Shown piece after piece: positions 9,048 through 17,746 of a stretch of 64,000 nt of DNA. The notes under the pieces were generated by a model. It did not search any database and was not told the origin of the DNA. It was given only the letters and a program-made list of their open reading frames with translations. Position 1 is the stretch's first letter. Each line of letters opens with the position of its first letter. Both the position numbers and the translations under genes were made by a program. The stretch is from Streptomyces roseoviridis. Lineage in GTDB: Bacteria > Actinomycetota > Actinomycetes > Streptomycetales > Streptomycetaceae. The DNA is taken from positions 3,596,001 through 3,660,000 of the forward strand of contig NZ_BAAAWU010000001.1 of assembly GCF_039535235.1 (NCBI RefSeq). Direction: 5' to 3'.

Positions 9048-9085
9048 GTCGAAGGGCCCCACCGTTCACGGTGGGGCCCTTCGAC
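9048..9085 (+). terminator. Strong hairpin after tRNA-Ser(GGA)
   Basis: A perfect 17-bp stem (left arm 9048-9064, right arm 9069-9085) with a 4-nt TTCA loop, 20 nt after the tRNA; a short T run follows. Likely an intrinsic terminator. Confidence 0.9.
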
Positions 9086-9212
9086 GTTTCTGGACAGTGG
9101 CACGGACGAGCCGGAAGGTGCGACTGGTCGCGCCGCGCCTCGGGCCGGGGCCGCGCTCCGCCCCGCAAGCCTGGCTCCTGCCTCTTGTACGGCCCGGAGC
9201 GAGGGGGCGGGC

Positions 9213-9422
9213 ACGAGTGAACCGAGCTGGGACGACGCCACCCACAACGACGCCGACGACGACGCCGCGTACGCGGCCGCCGTGAGACGTACGCGGATCG
9301 TGATGGCGGTCGCCGCGGTCGTGGCCCTCGTGGTGGTCGGGATCGGAGCCGTCGCCGTCCTGGAGCTGTCGTTGTCCGTGGAGTTCGTCGAGGATCTCGG
9401 CCGGCGGCGCGCCGGCGCCTGA
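9213..9422 (+). CDS. Small single-pass membrane protein, possible ACG start
   Basis: A 69-codon frame with strong GC3 bias: an acidic N-terminus (SEPSWDDATHNDADDD), then one transmembrane helix (about 30-50, rich in V/A) and a short tail ending GRRRAGA. The frame has no ATG, GTG or TTG near its beginning. The sequence GAGGGGG-N5-ACG-AGT-GAA at 9201-9221 looks exactly like a ribosome-binding site plus start whose ATG has become ACG, so I place the start at ACG 9213. Family unknown. It could instead be a decayed gene. Confidence 0.4.
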   Translation, partial: TSEPSWDDATHNDADDDAAYAAAVRRTRIVMAVAAVVALVVVGIGAVAVLELSLSVEFVEDLGRRRAGA

Positions 9423-9558
9423 GGGAGCGGCGGCGCGCGGCGGTGTGACGTGCGTCTCGAAACGATGGCGGTCTTCAACGGGTGGTCCGGGAGCGCGTCT
9501 TGCAGGGAGGCAACCCGCCGGACTCTCCCCGCACGAGCCAAGGGCCGGACACACCTCC

Positions 9559-11037
9559 ATGACATCCCCCACCGACGCTCCCCCGCGCTGCCCGTACCTC
9601 TGGCTCATACCGGGGGTGTGGACCGTGGCCCTCGGGCTGTGGGGCCTGTCGCGGCAGGGCAGCGTGTGGCGGGACGAGGCCGCGACCTGGCAGGTGGCCA
9701 CGCGGTCCGCCGCCGACATCGTGTGCATGCTGCAGAACGTCGATGTCGTGCACGGCCTCTACTACCTGCTCATGCACGGCCTCTTCGCGTGCTTCGGCCC
9801 CGGCACCATGGTGCTGCGGCTGCCCTCCGTGCTCGGCATCGCGGTGGCGGCGGGCTGCGTGACAGTCATCGGGCGGCGCCTCGCCGGGACGTGGGCGGGC
9901 CTCGGGGCGGGGCTGGCACTGGGGTTGCTGCCGGCCGTGCAGTTCTACCTGCAGGAAGGCCGCCCGTACGCCCTGGTCGCCGCCGGCGCCGCGGTCGCGA
10001 CGCTCCTGCTCGTCGGCCTGCTCCAGGAAGGACAACAGGACGGAAAGGCCCGGCCCCGCAGGCTCCGCTGGGTCGCGTACGGCGGCACCGTCCTGGTCTG
10101 CGGACTGCTGAACTGGCTCTCGCTGCTCCTCCTGCCCGCACACCTGCTGACCCTGCTCCTGACCCGCGCCCCGCGCCGGGTGTGGCTGCCGTGGGCAGCG
10201 GCGTCGGCGGCCGCCACGGCCGGAGTGCTCCCCCTGATCCTGTTCAGCCGCGGCCAGTCCGACCAGGTGTCCTGGATCCCGCCGCTGACCTGGCACATGA
10301 TGATCGGCCCCGCGATCCTGCTGGCGATCGGCGGGCTCGGGGCGCTCCTCGACCGCCCCCGGACCGCCACCCGGCTCTCGTTGACCACCGTCGGACTCCC
10401 GCTCCTTGCCGTGCCCCAGCTCGGCCTGATCGGCCTCTCCCTGGTCCAGCCGCTCTTCCTCGACCGGTACGTCCTCTTCAGCATGCTCGGGCTCGCGCTG
10501 CTGATCGGCTCGATCCTGGCGGCCGCGGTACGGGCGGCCCGGCCGCGCTTCCCGAAGGGCGCCCGCCGGCTCCTGCCCGTGCTGATCGCCGTCGCCATGG
10601 TGCTGCTGCTCCCCCAGTCGCTCGCCAAGCGGTCTCCGGCCAGCCGCGTGGACGACGTCCTGGCGGTGGCGTCGGAGGTGCGCCGGCTGGGCGGCCCCGG
10701 AGACGCCGTGCTCTACATACCGGCCGCGCGGCGCGACACCCGCCTCGTCTCCCCCGACGCCTTCACCGGCCTGCGGGACATCGCCCTGCTCCGGAGCCCC
10801 GAGGAGTCCGGCACCCTGAAGGGGGTGGAGGCGAGCGCCGAGCGGATACGGGCCGCCATGCTGGCCCAGCGGCGCATCCTGCTCGTCACGGACGCACGGG
10901 AGGTCGCGAGACCGGTGACGGCGGAACGGGACCGGGTGAAGCTCTCCGTACTGAAGGAGCACTTCACCCCGGTGACGGACGAACAGGTCCGCGGCCGCCG
11001 GGTGACGGTGTACGAGCGGATCGCTCGGCCCCGCTGA
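9559..11037 (+). CDS. GT-C-fold membrane glycosyltransferase (GT39-like)
   Basis: A polytopic 492-residue membrane protein with about ten hydrophobic segments. It resembles the mannosyltransferase/PMT-like GT-C superfamily, which transfers sugars from polyprenyl-phosphate donors outside the membrane. The motif VWRDEAATW (about residues 32-40) matches the acidic first-loop signature of that fold. The C-terminal ~110 residues form a soluble domain (GDAVLYIPAARRDTR; ILLVTDAREVARPV). The start is ATG at 9559. It stands alone between the small membrane protein and a minus-strand gene. Acceptor unknown. Confidence 0.7.
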   Translation: MTSPTDAPPRCPYLWLIPGVWTVALGLWGLSRQGSVWRDEAATWQVATRSAADIVCMLQNVDVVHGLYYLLMHGLFACFGPGTMVLRLPSVLGIAVAAGCVTVIGRRLAGTWAGLGAGLALGLLPAVQFYLQEGRPYALVAAGAAVATLLLVGLLQEGQQDGKARPRRLRWVAYGGTVLVCGLLNWLSLLLLPAHLLTLLLTRAPRRVWLPWAAASAAATAGVLPLILFSRGQSDQVSWIPPLTWHMMIGPAILLAIGGLGALLDRPRTATRLSLTTVGLPLLAVPQLGLIGLSLVQPLFLDRYVLFSMLGLALLIGSILAAAVRAARPRFPKGARRLLPVLIAVAMVLLLPQSLAKRSPASRVDDVLAVASEVRRLGGPGDAVLYIPAARRDTRLVSPDAFTGLRDIALLRSPEESGTLKGVEASAERIRAAMLAQRRILLVTDAREVARPVTAERDRVKLSVLKEHFTPVTDEQVRGRRVTVYERIARPR

Positions 11038-11057
11038 CCGCGGTGCTCCGGCAGGAC

Positions 11058-11121
11058 GGCCGTCCCGTAGGGGGGCGTCCCGTAGGGAGGCCGTCCCGTA
11101 GGGAGGCCGTCCCGTAGGGGG
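11058..11121. repeat. CGTCCCGTAGGG tandem repeat
   Basis: Four copies of CGTCCCGTAGGG begin at 11061, 11076, 11092 and 11108 (15-16-bp period) in the 3' region of the glycosyltransferase gene. The core resembles the CCCGTACGGG element seen inside the ECF sigma and tadA genes. Confidence 0.85.
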
Positions 11122-11182
11122 CGTCGCCCATGCCCCGCCCGGCCGGATGCCCCTGAAGCGGGTGGGGTCAGGGCGGGCGCCG

Positions 11183-11503
11183 TCAGTCGTCGATGTCGTC
11201 GCTGGCCAGGCGCAGCGCCAGCTCCTGGAGGATCGGCTCGGTGCCCGGCTCCGCGCCCGAGGCGTCGTGGGCGTCGGCCACCGCCTCGAAGGCCAGGATG
11301 AAGCCGTTGACGAGCGCGCTCACCGGCTCGGAGAGCTGGGTGAGGACGGACAGGCCGATCTCCTCCGCCGTGGCCCCGGCCGGCACCGCGAACTGCCCCG
11401 GGATCACCTCGCCCAGAAGGTCCGAGACGAGGCCCTCGTCGACTCCGCCGCGCAACGCCGTCAGAGCGGCGATGGCCTTGAGTTTGATCTCGTTCTCGGT
11501 CAC
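11183..11503 (-). CDS. Conserved hypothetical protein, 106 aa
   Basis: A small acidic soluble protein beginning VTENEIKLKAIAALTALRGG, predicted largely alpha-helical, ending ALRLASDDIDD. No signal peptide, membrane segment or cysteine pattern. GTG at 11503 was chosen because upstream residues look non-coding. I do not recognise a named family. It is co-directional with the downstream-read MFS gene, 103 bp away. Confidence 0.6.
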   Translation of the reverse strand: MTENEIKLKAIAALTALRGGVDEGLVSDLLGEVIPGQFAVPAGATAEEIGLSVLTQLSEPVSALVNGFILAFEAVADAHDASGAEPGTEPILQELALRLASDDIDD

Positions 11504-11606
11504 GTGTCGAGCGTAGGAGCCCTGGCGGGTGCGGGGGCGGAAATCGCGCGACACGCGGTGTCCCGCCCGGGGGCGAGTCACGCCCGGGGGGACGCCCGGG
11601 GGCCCG

Positions 11607-13142
11607 TCACACCCGGCCCACCGCGCCGCCCGTCACCTCGACGTCGCCCGCCTCCCTGGCCCGGGCCACGTCCCCGGCCTCGGTCCTGGCTCCGGCCACG
11701 GCCACGGCGCTGCCCCCGGCCCGAGCCACGTCCTGGGCCCCGGCCCCGGCCAGCGCCTCGGTCCTGGCTCCGGCCACGGCCTCAGTCCTGGCTCCCGCCG
11801 TCGCCTCGGCCCTGGCTCCGGCCACCGCGTCGCCACCGTCGGCAACCGCGTCGCCACCGTCGACCTCCGCGACCCCGCTCACCGCCACGGCCCGCTGGTT
11901 TCCTTCGGCCGCGGCCCGCTCGTTTCGTTCGGCAGCGGCCTCCACCCGGCGGCGCAGCAGCAGGGTGCCGGCGGCCGCTGCGAGGCCGGCGGTGAGGGCG
12001 GACCACCACAGCGCGGCGGGGCCGAGGCCGGTGTAGAGGGTGACCCCGAGGGTCAGGGCGCCGAAGCGGGCCACGCCCCAGGTCCAGCCGAAGGCACCCT
12101 GGTAGCGGCCGCGGGCGTGCGGCGGGGCCAGGTCGGCGATCACCGCGGCGGCGATGCCGGCGACGACCACCTCGCCCAGGGACCACACGACGACCGAGAC
12201 GGTGAAGCCCACGACCCCCTCGGCCAGGCCGGTGAGGGCGACGCCGACCGCGATGAGCGCGCTGCCCGCCGCCTGCACCCGGAGCCGCGGCAGTCGCGCC
12301 AGGCGAACCGTCGTGAAGGGCTGGAGCGCGACGACCAGGACGGCGTTGACGGCCGCCATCGCCCCGTACACGGCGGGCGACAGGCCGCTGTCGCGGATGG
12401 CCAGCGGCAGGGCGACCTCCGTCAGGGAGTAGACGAAGAGCTGCACGCCGAGGAGCGGCAGGAGCACGACGGCGAGACGGTCGCGCAGGACGACTCCGTA
12501 GCCGATGCCGTCGTCGCCCGCGGGTCGCGGGGCGCGCGACGGTTCCTTCAGGCGGGTGGCGACCACCACCGCGTACAGCAGCATCGACCCGGCGTCGACG
12601 GCGAACAGCAGCCAGTAGCCGTGGGCGGCGAGGAAACCGCCGAGGACGCCGGCGACCGCCGTACCGATGTTGACGCCCCAGCCGAAGAGCGCGTACGCGC
12701 GCTGCCGGCGTTCCGGGTCGACGGCGTCGGCCATCAACGCGTACGCGGCCGGCGAGACGGTCATGCCGGTGGCGCTGATGAGCAGCGCGGCGGCGGCCAT
12801 CGTCCACACCCCAGGCGCGACGAACAGCGCGCCCTGCGCGGCGGCGGCGCCGACGAGGCCGATCAGCATCGTCGGCCGGCGGCCGATGCGGTCGGCGAGC
12901 ACGCCGCCGATGGCCGGCCCGAGGAGGTTGCCGGCGCCGAGCGCACCGAGGACGTACGTGGTCTCGGTGCCGGTGACACCGCGCGTGGCGAGGAAGAAGA
13001 CGAGGAAGGGGGTGACGAGGTAGCCGAGGCGGTTGATCACCGTCCCCGCGAAGAGCGTCCAGACGACGGGCGGCAGACCTCGGAACGAGGACGTCGAGGA
13101 GGCGGAGGAAGACGAGGCGGAGGAAGACGAGGAGGGAGGCAT
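11607..13142 (-). CDS. MFS transporter (DHA1-type)
   Basis: A 511-residue 12-helix major facilitator, probably a proton-driven drug exporter. The loop 2-3 motif A appears as GGVLADRIGRRPTML (about 80-94) and loop 8-9 carries VRLARLPRLR. The N-terminus is a Ser-rich run and the last ~95 residues are a hydrophilic repeat tail (AGARTEA, AGARAEA, AGAGAQD units), so the transport core ends near residue 400. The assigned ATG lacks a good ribosome-binding site. It is divergent from the ArsR gene at 13228, 85 bp away, which probably controls it. Confidence 0.8.
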   Translation of the reverse strand: MPPSSSSSASSSSASSTSSFRGLPPVVWTLFAGTVINRLGYLVTPFLVFFLATRGVTGTETTYVLGALGAGNLLGPAIGGVLADRIGRRPTMLIGLVGAAAAQGALFVAPGVWTMAAAALLISATGMTVSPAAYALMADAVDPERRQRAYALFGWGVNIGTAVAGVLGGFLAAHGYWLLFAVDAGSMLLYAVVVATRLKEPSRAPRPAGDDGIGYGVVLRDRLAVVLLPLLGVQLFVYSLTEVALPLAIRDSGLSPAVYGAMAAVNAVLVVALQPFTTVRLARLPRLRVQAAGSALIAVGVALTGLAEGVVGFTVSVVVWSLGEVVVAGIAAAVIADLAPPHARGRYQGAFGWTWGVARFGALTLGVTLYTGLGPAALWWSALTAGLAAAAGTLLLRRRVEAAAERNERAAAEGNQRAVAVSGVAEVDGGDAVADGGDAVAGARAEATAGARTEAVAGARTEALAGAGAQDVARAGGSAVAVAGARTEAGDVARAREAGDVEVTGGAVGRV

Positions 13143-13227
13143 GGGAGGAGACTGCGCCCGTGGCCCGCACCGCCTCCAATCATTAAGCTCAGGCCGAATC
13201 CATCACCGATACAGCAGGGGGCGCTTC

Positions 13228-14250
13228 GTGGAGTCCGGGCTCAGTTTCTCCGCCGCCGACCTCGCCCAGACCCGTTTCGCCGTCTCCCCGATGTGGGAGG
13301 TCGTCACCAGTTTCCGCCTCCTCGCCACCGACAGCGAGCCGCTCGTGCACCGGAGTTGGGCCGCCCAGGTACGCCCCCGGGTCCGCCGCGCCGGGCTCCA
13401 TCGGGGCCGGCTCGCCGCGCTGGTCCCCGCGCACGGCTACCTCGCCGACTTCCTCACCCCCACCCCCGCCGGCCCCTTCCCCACGCTCGACGACGAACTC
13501 GACGCGATCCGGCGGACCCCGGCCGAACAGATCGCCCACGACCTCGCCACCCTCGCCCGCCTCACCGCCCCCGCCGCCGGGCTCCCCACCGCCGCGATCC
13601 CCACCGGACTCCCCGCCGGGATCCCCACCGGCGACATCGATCTCGACCGGCTCTGCGAGGAGATCCGCACCTACTGGGAGCTCGCCCTCGCCCCCTACTG
13701 GGCCCGCATCCGCGCCCTCCTGGAGGCCGACGTCTTCCACCGCGCCCGCCAGGTCGCCGAGCACGGCTCGGCGCGGGTGCTCAGCGAACTGCACGAGACC
13801 GTACGGTGGGACGACGGCACCCTGCGGCTCGTACGGCGGGCCTGCGCGCTCACCCGCGACGAGGCGGGCTCGGGGCTGCTGCTCGTACCCTCCGCGTTCG
13901 CGTGGCCGCGTGTCCTGACCCGCTCCGTGGCCCCCGACCCGCCCCAACTCGCCTATCCGGCGCGCGGGGTCGGGAACCTGTGGGAGCGCCGCACCACCAG
14001 CACCGCCACCGAAGCCGTCGCCGCCGTCCTCGGCCGCTCGCGCGCGCTGCTGCTCGCCGAACTCGACACACCCGCCTCGACCACCCAACTGGCCGCCGCC
14101 TTCGGCCTGTCGGCGCCCGCCGTCTCCCAGCACCTCGTCGCCCTCAGAAACGCGGGCCTGGTCAGCGCCCACCGCAGCGGCCGGTCCGTCCTCTACGCCC
14201 GCACGACGGTCGCGGACGCGCTGCTCTGCCCCCGCGAGGAGTACGCATGA
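13228..14250 (+). CDS. ArsR-family regulator with N-terminal DUF5937-like domain
   Basis: A 340-residue protein. A C-terminal winged helix-turn-helix (about 275-335: TTQLAAAFGLSAPAVSQHLVALRNAGLVSAHRSGRSVLY) is typical of ArsR repressors, and a ~250-residue N-terminal domain fits the DUF5937 type. No CXC or other metal site is visible, so the ligand is probably not a metal. A short in-frame repeat (AAIPTGLPAGIPTGD) sits near residue 125. The start is GTG at 13228 with AGGGGG upstream. It is divergent from the MFS gene and overlaps the following hydrolase by ATGA, so probably co-transcribed with it. Confidence 0.8.
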   Translation: MESGLSFSAADLAQTRFAVSPMWEVVTSFRLLATDSEPLVHRSWAAQVRPRVRRAGLHRGRLAALVPAHGYLADFLTPTPAGPFPTLDDELDAIRRTPAEQIAHDLATLARLTAPAAGLPTAAIPTGLPAGIPTGDIDLDRLCEEIRTYWELALAPYWARIRALLEADVFHRARQVAEHGSARVLSELHETVRWDDGTLRLVRRACALTRDEAGSGLLLVPSAFAWPRVLTRSVAPDPPQLAYPARGVGNLWERRTTSTATEAVAAVLGRSRALLLAELDTPASTTQLAAAFGLSAPAVSQHLVALRNAGLVSAHRSGRSVLYARTTVADALLCPREEYA

Positions 14251-15191
14251 CCTGGACCGAGCACACCTTCGTACGCGAGGTACGGGACGTGTGCGAGGAA
14301 CGGGAGGGGAACGGGGGACGCACGAAAAGCGGGGGCCGGGCGGGGAACGGGGGCGGCGTCCGGCTCTCGCTGCGCGACTGGGGAGGCACCGGGCGGCCCC
14401 TCCTCCTGCTGCACGGACTGGCGGGGCACGCCGGCGAATGGGACGGCGTCGCCCGGCGGCTGCGGGCCGACGGGTACCGCGTCGTCGCCCTCGACCAGCG
14501 CGGACACGGCGCCAGCGAGCGGCAACCCGGGGACGTCTCGCGAGCCGCGTACGTGGCCGACGTCCTCGCCGTGCTCGACCGTCTGGGCCTGACGGACACG
14601 ATCCTCGTCGGGCAGTCGTACGGCGGCCACGCCGCCCTCCTCACGGCCGCCGCCACCGCGCGCACGGCCCCGCCCGCCGGAAGCGGGATCAGCGCCACCG
14701 CGCGCACTGCCCCGCCCGCCGGGAGGGCGATCGCCGCCGCCGTGCTCGTCGAGGCCGGGCCCGGCGGCTCGGACCCGGCCACCCTGGCGAGGGTCGGTGA
14801 CTGGCTGCGGGCCTGGCCGGTGCCGTTCCCCGACCGGGAGGCGGCCGTCGCCCACCTCGGCGGCGGACCCGTAGGGGAAGGCTGGGCGGACGGGCTGGAG
14901 GAGCGGGACGGCGGCCTGTGGCCCCGGTTCGACCCTGAGGTCATGGTGGCCTCGCTCGCCGAGAACGCCGGGCGGGCGTGGTGGGAGGAGTGGGCGGCGA
15001 TCGACGTGCCCGTCCTCGCCGTCCTCGGGCAGGACGGGATCGTCTCCGACGAGGAGTACGACGAGATGGCGCGCCGGCTCCCCGGGCTCCGCGCCGCGTG
15101 TGTACCCGGCACCGGGCACGACCTGCACCTGGAGCGGCCCGATGTCCTGCACGCCCTGATCAGCGGGTTCCTGGCGGACATCGACGCGTAG
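14247..15191 (+). CDS. Alpha/beta hydrolase
   Basis: A 314-residue cytoplasmic alpha/beta hydrolase. Visible: oxyanion-hole LLLLHGLAGHAG (about 55), nucleophile elbow VGQSYGG (about 125), acid region LGQDGIVSDEE (about 270) and catalytic histidine GTGHDLHLERPD (about 292). A short duplicated insert (TARTAPPAG twice, 27 residues apart) lies just after the nucleophile strand. The ATG at 14247 overlaps the ArsR stop by 4 nt, indicating translational coupling. Substrate unknown. Confidence 0.85.
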   Translation: MTWTEHTFVREVRDVCEEREGNGGRTKSGGRAGNGGGVRLSLRDWGGTGRPLLLLHGLAGHAGEWDGVARRLRADGYRVVALDQRGHGASERQPGDVSRAAYVADVLAVLDRLGLTDTILVGQSYGGHAALLTAAATARTAPPAGSGISATARTAPPAGRAIAAAVLVEAGPGGSDPATLARVGDWLRAWPVPFPDREAAVAHLGGGPVGEGWADGLEERDGGLWPRFDPEVMVASLAENAGRAWWEEWAAIDVPVLAVLGQDGIVSDEEYDEMARRLPGLRAACVPGTGHDLHLERPDVLHALISGFLADIDA

Positions 15192-15236
15192 GCCGGCCGC
15201 GGGGGGGTCCCGGCGTCGAATCGGCCCCGGAATCCC

Positions 15237-15267
15237 TTGCCTTGGAGTGGACTTCAACGCCTAGGGT
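15237..15267 (+). promoter_or_regulatory. MerR-type promoter with 19-bp spacer
   Basis: -35 TTGCCT (15237-15242), a 19-bp spacer and -10 TAGGGT (15262-15267). The long spacer carries the dyad TTGGAGT..ACTTCAA, the hallmark of promoters activated by MerR-family regulators. The -10 ends 7 nt before the ATG of the reductase gene, implying a leaderless transcript. No merR gene is adjacent. Confidence 0.7.
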
Positions 15268-15274
15268 GCGGCGC

Positions 15275-16336
15275 ATGCGCTATCGGGTACTCGGCGGGAC
15301 CGGGATCGAAGTCAGTACGTACTGCCTGGGCACGATGATGTTCGGGGCGGTCGGCAACGCCGATCACCAGGACTCCGTACGGATCATCCATGCCGCCCTC
15401 GACCGGGGGATCAACTTCGTCGACACGGCCGACATGTATTCGTCCGGCGAGTCCGAGGAGATCGTCGGCAAGGCGCTGCGCGACCCGCGCCGCCGCGACG
15501 AGACCGTGCTCGCCACCAAGGTGTACTTCCCCGTCGGCGGTGAAGGCCCCAACAGGGGCGGCAGCTCGCGCCGTTGGATCGTCCGGGCCGTGGAAAACAG
15601 CCTCAAGCGGCTCGGCACCGACTGGATCGACCTCTACCAGGTCCACCGGCCGGACCACCGCACCGACATCGAGGAGACCCTCGACGCCCTCGGCGACCTG
15701 GTGTCCCAGGGCAAGATCCGGGCTTTCGGCTGCTCGACCTTCCCCGCCGAGCGGATCGTCGAGGCGCACGCCGTCGCCGAGCGGCGCGGGCTGCGCCGCT
15801 TTCGTACGGAGCAGCCCCCGTACTCGCTGCTCGCCCGTGGCATCGAGACCTCCGTGCTGCCGGTGGCACAGCGGTACGGGATGGGCGTGCTGACCTGGGC
15901 GCCGCTGGCGTCCGGCTTCCTCTCCGGCCGGTACCGCAGGGGCGGGACGGTCGACCTGACCAGCGGGCGGCCCGCCCTCACCCCGCACCGCTTCGACCCC
16001 GCCCTCCCGGTGAACCAGGCCAAGCTCGACGCCGTCGAGGAGCTGGTCGCCGTCGCCGACGACCTCGGCTGCACGCTGCCCGAGCTGGCGGTCGCCTTCG
16101 CCGCCACCCACCCGGCGGTGACCTCGGTGATCCTCGGCCCGCGCACGAGGGAACAGCTGGAGGGGCTCCTGAAGGGCGCGTCACTGGTCCTGCCGGACGA
16201 GGCCCTGGACCGCATCGACGCGATCGTCCCGCCCGGGACGAACCTCTACCAGCCGGACGGCGTCTGGCGCCCGGCGGCCCTCACCGACCCGGCGCTGCGG
16301 CGCCGGCCGGTGGGAGAGCGGGCTGCGGCGGACTGA
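15275..16336 (+). CDS. Aldo/keto reductase
   Basis: A 353-residue NADPH-dependent TIM-barrel oxidoreductase. Seen: N-terminal LGGTGIEVSTYCLGTMMFG, the catalytic Asp/Tyr region FVDTADMYSSGESEEIVG (about 50-67), LATKVYF (Lys), LYQVHRPD (His) and the cofactor region ILGPRTREQLEGLL near 290. The ATG at 15275 has no ribosome-binding site but sits 7 nt after the MerR-type -10, so expression is probably inducible by a small-molecule or thiol stress sensed by a MerR protein encoded elsewhere. Confidence 0.9.
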   Translation: MRYRVLGGTGIEVSTYCLGTMMFGAVGNADHQDSVRIIHAALDRGINFVDTADMYSSGESEEIVGKALRDPRRRDETVLATKVYFPVGGEGPNRGGSSRRWIVRAVENSLKRLGTDWIDLYQVHRPDHRTDIEETLDALGDLVSQGKIRAFGCSTFPAERIVEAHAVAERRGLRRFRTEQPPYSLLARGIETSVLPVAQRYGMGVLTWAPLASGFLSGRYRRGGTVDLTSGRPALTPHRFDPALPVNQAKLDAVEELVAVADDLGCTLPELAVAFAATHPAVTSVILGPRTREQLEGLLKGASLVLPDEALDRIDAIVPPGTNLYQPDGVWRPAALTDPALRRRPVGERAAAD

Positions 16337-16694
16337 GGACGGCGGGGAGGAGCAGGCCCGGACCGAGCGGGGGAGGTGCCGAGGGGAGGGTGCGGGCGGG
16401 CACGGAGCGGTGACGGGGGCTGCAGCGCCTTCCCCGGCCGGAGCACACAGGCCGGGGCGTCAGCACCCGCCCCCGGCGGGAGCACACAGGCCGGGGCGTC
16501 AGCACCCGCCCCCGGCGGGAGCACACAGGCCGGGGCGTCAGCACCCGCCCCCGGCGGCCGTGAACAGCCCGGAGTCAGAGCGCCTCCCACCGGCCGGATG
16601 GACAGGCAGGGGACCTCAGCACCTCTCCCCCCCGGCGGTCGTGAACTGGCCGAAGGTCTCAGCCCACCCCGTCACGAACGGACGGGCCGGGGCC
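16337..16694. other. 358-bp gap between convergent genes filled with hairpin repeats
   Basis: No credible gene. The stretch holds a perfect 39-bp tandem array (16441-16557) and at least four decayed versions of the same unit running up to the end of the XRE gene. Confidence 0.7.
16441..16557. repeat. Three 39-bp tandem repeats, REP-like hairpins
   Basis: Units start at 16441, 16480 and 16519 with GAGCACACAGGCCGGGGCGT and are identical or nearly so. Within each, GCCGGGG and CCCCGGC can pair to form a hairpin. The array lies between the convergent aldo/keto reductase and XRE genes and could stop transcription from both sides. Confidence 0.85.
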
Positions 16695-17567
16695 TCAGCG
16701 CTCCTCCCCCGCCCCGGCGAATTGCTCCGTCCCCACCACGCCCAGAAGCGCCAGGCGCTCCCCCGTGTCCGTGCCCGGCGGCGGGGTGTGGAGGACCAGG
16801 CGCTGGTCCCCCTCCGGGGCGAGCAGCACCTGGCAGTCGAGGTCGACCGGGCCGATGACCGGGTGCAGGACGCGCATGCGGCTGTGCCGGCGGACGGCCA
16901 CCTCGTGCCGCGCCCACAGCTCGGCGAACTCCTCGCTCGCGCCGCGCAGCCGCTCCACGAGCCGGGTCGCTGCCCGGTCGCCGCCGCGGCGGCCGAAGGC
17001 GGCGCGCAGGTCGGCGACGTGGAGGCGGCTGTAGTGGTCGTGCTCCTCCGCCGGGTAGGCGGCCCGCGCCGCGGGGTCCGCGAACCACCGCCACACCACG
17101 TTGCGGCCGTGCTCCGAGACGGTGCACACCCCGCCGAGCAGCGCCCGGGCCATCGCGTTCTGGGCCAGGACGTCCCCGAGGTCGTTCAGGATCTGCGCGG
17201 GGGTGCCGGTCAGCTGGTCGAGCAGGTGCAGCAGGCCGGGTGCCACGTGGTCGCCGGCTGCGGGCCCGGCGGGCGGACGGTGGCCGGCGAGCAGGTGGAG
17301 GTGGTCGCGCTCGTCGACGGTGAGCCGGAGGGCGCGGGCGAGTGCCGCCAGCATCTGCGGCGACGGCTGCGGCCCACGGGCCTGCTCCAGGCGGATGTAG
17401 TAGTCGGCGGACATCCCGGCGAGCTGGGCGACCTCCTCGCGCCGCAGGCCGGGCGTGCGGCGCCGCGGACCGGCCGGCAGACCCGCGTCCTGCGGGCGGA
17501 TCCGCTCGCGGGAACGGCGCAGGAAGTCGGCGAGTTCGCGGCGGTCGATCGTCATCCCGGTCGTCAT
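16695..17567 (-). CDS. XRE-family regulator with MmyB-like ligand domain
   Basis: A 290-residue transcription factor. The N-terminal helix-turn-helix (about 5-70) contains the family signature TPGLRREEVAQLAGMSADYY followed by IRLEQARGPQPS. The C-terminal domain is of the MmyB type (VLAQNAMARALLG; NVVWRWFADP; DLDCQVLLAPEGDQRLVL), thought to bind a small, possibly lipid, ligand. The start is ATG at 17567, with AGGA 8 nt upstream; ATGs at 17576 and 17555 are alternatives. It is divergent from the alpha/beta hydrolase at 17747 and probably regulates it. Confidence 0.85.
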   Translation of the reverse strand: MTTGMTIDRRELADFLRRSRERIRPQDAGLPAGPRRRTPGLRREEVAQLAGMSADYYIRLEQARGPQPSPQMLAALARALRLTVDERDHLHLLAGHRPPAGPAAGDHVAPGLLHLLDQLTGTPAQILNDLGDVLAQNAMARALLGGVCTVSEHGRNVVWRWFADPAARAAYPAEEHDHYSRLHVADLRAAFGRRGGDRAATRLVERLRGASEEFAELWARHEVAVRRHSRMRVLHPVIGPVDLDCQVLLAPEGDQRLVLHTPPPGTDTGERLALLGVVGTEQFAGAGEER

Positions 17568-17746
17568 GCCGATCATCCTGTCGAAGGCGGCGGGACTCAT
17601 CCAGGGACTGGCGGTCCCAGGGTAGGAAGGTCTCTCCCGGACGTTCCCGTACGGCGGCACAGTCCTCGGTGTCAGCCCCACCGGTACCGGCGTGGGGCCG
17701 GTCCCCGTACCGGCCCCCTGCCGGTACCCGTCCCGAGGAGCAGAGA

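Noticed and set aside
8941..9085. Integration site in tRNA-Ser(GGA)
   Set aside because: The tRNA is followed at once by its terminator and core genes; no integrase or duplicated 3' end was found within the window.
11529..15191. A 1,220-codon open frame on the plus strand
   Set aside because: Only its last 315 codons (14247-15191) are a real hydrolase; the rest is antisense to the MFS gene or out of frame with the ArsR gene and is low-complexity, an artefact of high GC.
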